64,000 nucleotides of DNA, from the NCBI GenBank assembly GCA_003313425.1, contig NHZP01000057.1:1-64000 (forward strand), read 5' to 3'. This DNA comes from Pseudopyrenochaeta lycopersici (Eukaryota; Ascomycota; Dothideomycetes; Pleosporales; Pseudopyrenochaetaceae). The notes under the pieces are model-generated. The model searched no databases. It had not been told where the DNA came from and was given only the letters and a program-made list of their open reading frames with translations. A program made the position numbers and the translations under genes. Within the stretch, counting starts at the first letter, position 1. The number at the start of each line of letters is the position of its first letter. Below, in pieces: positions 63,962-64,000 of the stretch.

Positions 63962-64000
63962 CTATGAGCCTAATGTCAGAAAGACTTGCCTCAGAAATCG

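Noticed and set aside
1..64000. tRNA, rRNA and CRISPR features, and a Starship captain (DUF3435) gene
   Set aside because: None was recognised by eye. A tRNA search program and a tyrosine-recombinase profile search would be decisive.

Overview
The window is nuclear DNA of a filamentous ascomycete (Pezizomycotina, probably a Dothideomycete). The evidence is genes with short GT-AG introns (about 42-130 nt) carrying CTGAC/CTAAC-like branch sites, fungal families (histidine-brace polysaccharide monooxygenases, PTH11/rhodopsin-like receptors, F-box and PHD proteins, gluconokinase, a small secreted cysteine-rich protein), and many transposons. Several transposon copies carry only C-to-T or G-to-A type stop codons, as expected from repeat-induced point mutation (RIP). 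No rRNA, tRNA, CRISPR array or bacterial operon was recognised.

Layout. 0-9 kb: a degenerate RING-like piece, a DHCR24-like FAD oxidase frame, a solo-LTR-like repeat with a nested MITE, a class-3 lipase gene, a lysine-rich hypothetical gene and an AA11-type monooxygenase. 9-16.5 kb: gene-poor, with a two-exon small secreted protein gene and a second monooxygenase whose mature N-terminal histidine lies in a first exon found here. 17-23 kb: a broken membrane-protein gene, an F-box gene without an ATG, a large GC-rich kinase-like gene with an internal heptad minisatellite, an OrsD-like zinc-finger fragment and a Tc1 remnant. 24-30 kb: a complete Fot1-like element with one stop codon, a two-exon gene of unknown function and a stop-ridden Tc1-like copy. 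31-35 kb: a decaying PHD-finger gene and an intact gluconokinase gene, the one clear housekeeping gene. 37-47.4 kb: a transposon graveyard with a pogo copy, a MULE cut off by a hAT element, a FAR1-pogo transposase cut off by an LTR-like repeat, a pogo 3' end, and an intact DD34E Tc1 element. 47.6-64 kb: three related PTH11/rhodopsin-like receptor genes (two complete, one cut by the window edge), a dispersed three-copy repeat, patatin and TPR fragments, an intact Fot1-like element and a LINE reverse transcriptase relic.

The gene content (secreted oxidases, a lipase, a candidate effector, surface receptors) looks like a TE-rich accessory compartment of a plant- or substrate-associated fungus. 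That lifestyle reading is inference. The most unusual structures are the receptor family with conserved exon lengths and its associated inverted duplication and upstream repeat, the nested TE insertions datable by comparison inside the window, and the kinase-like gene with a variable-looking coiled coil.
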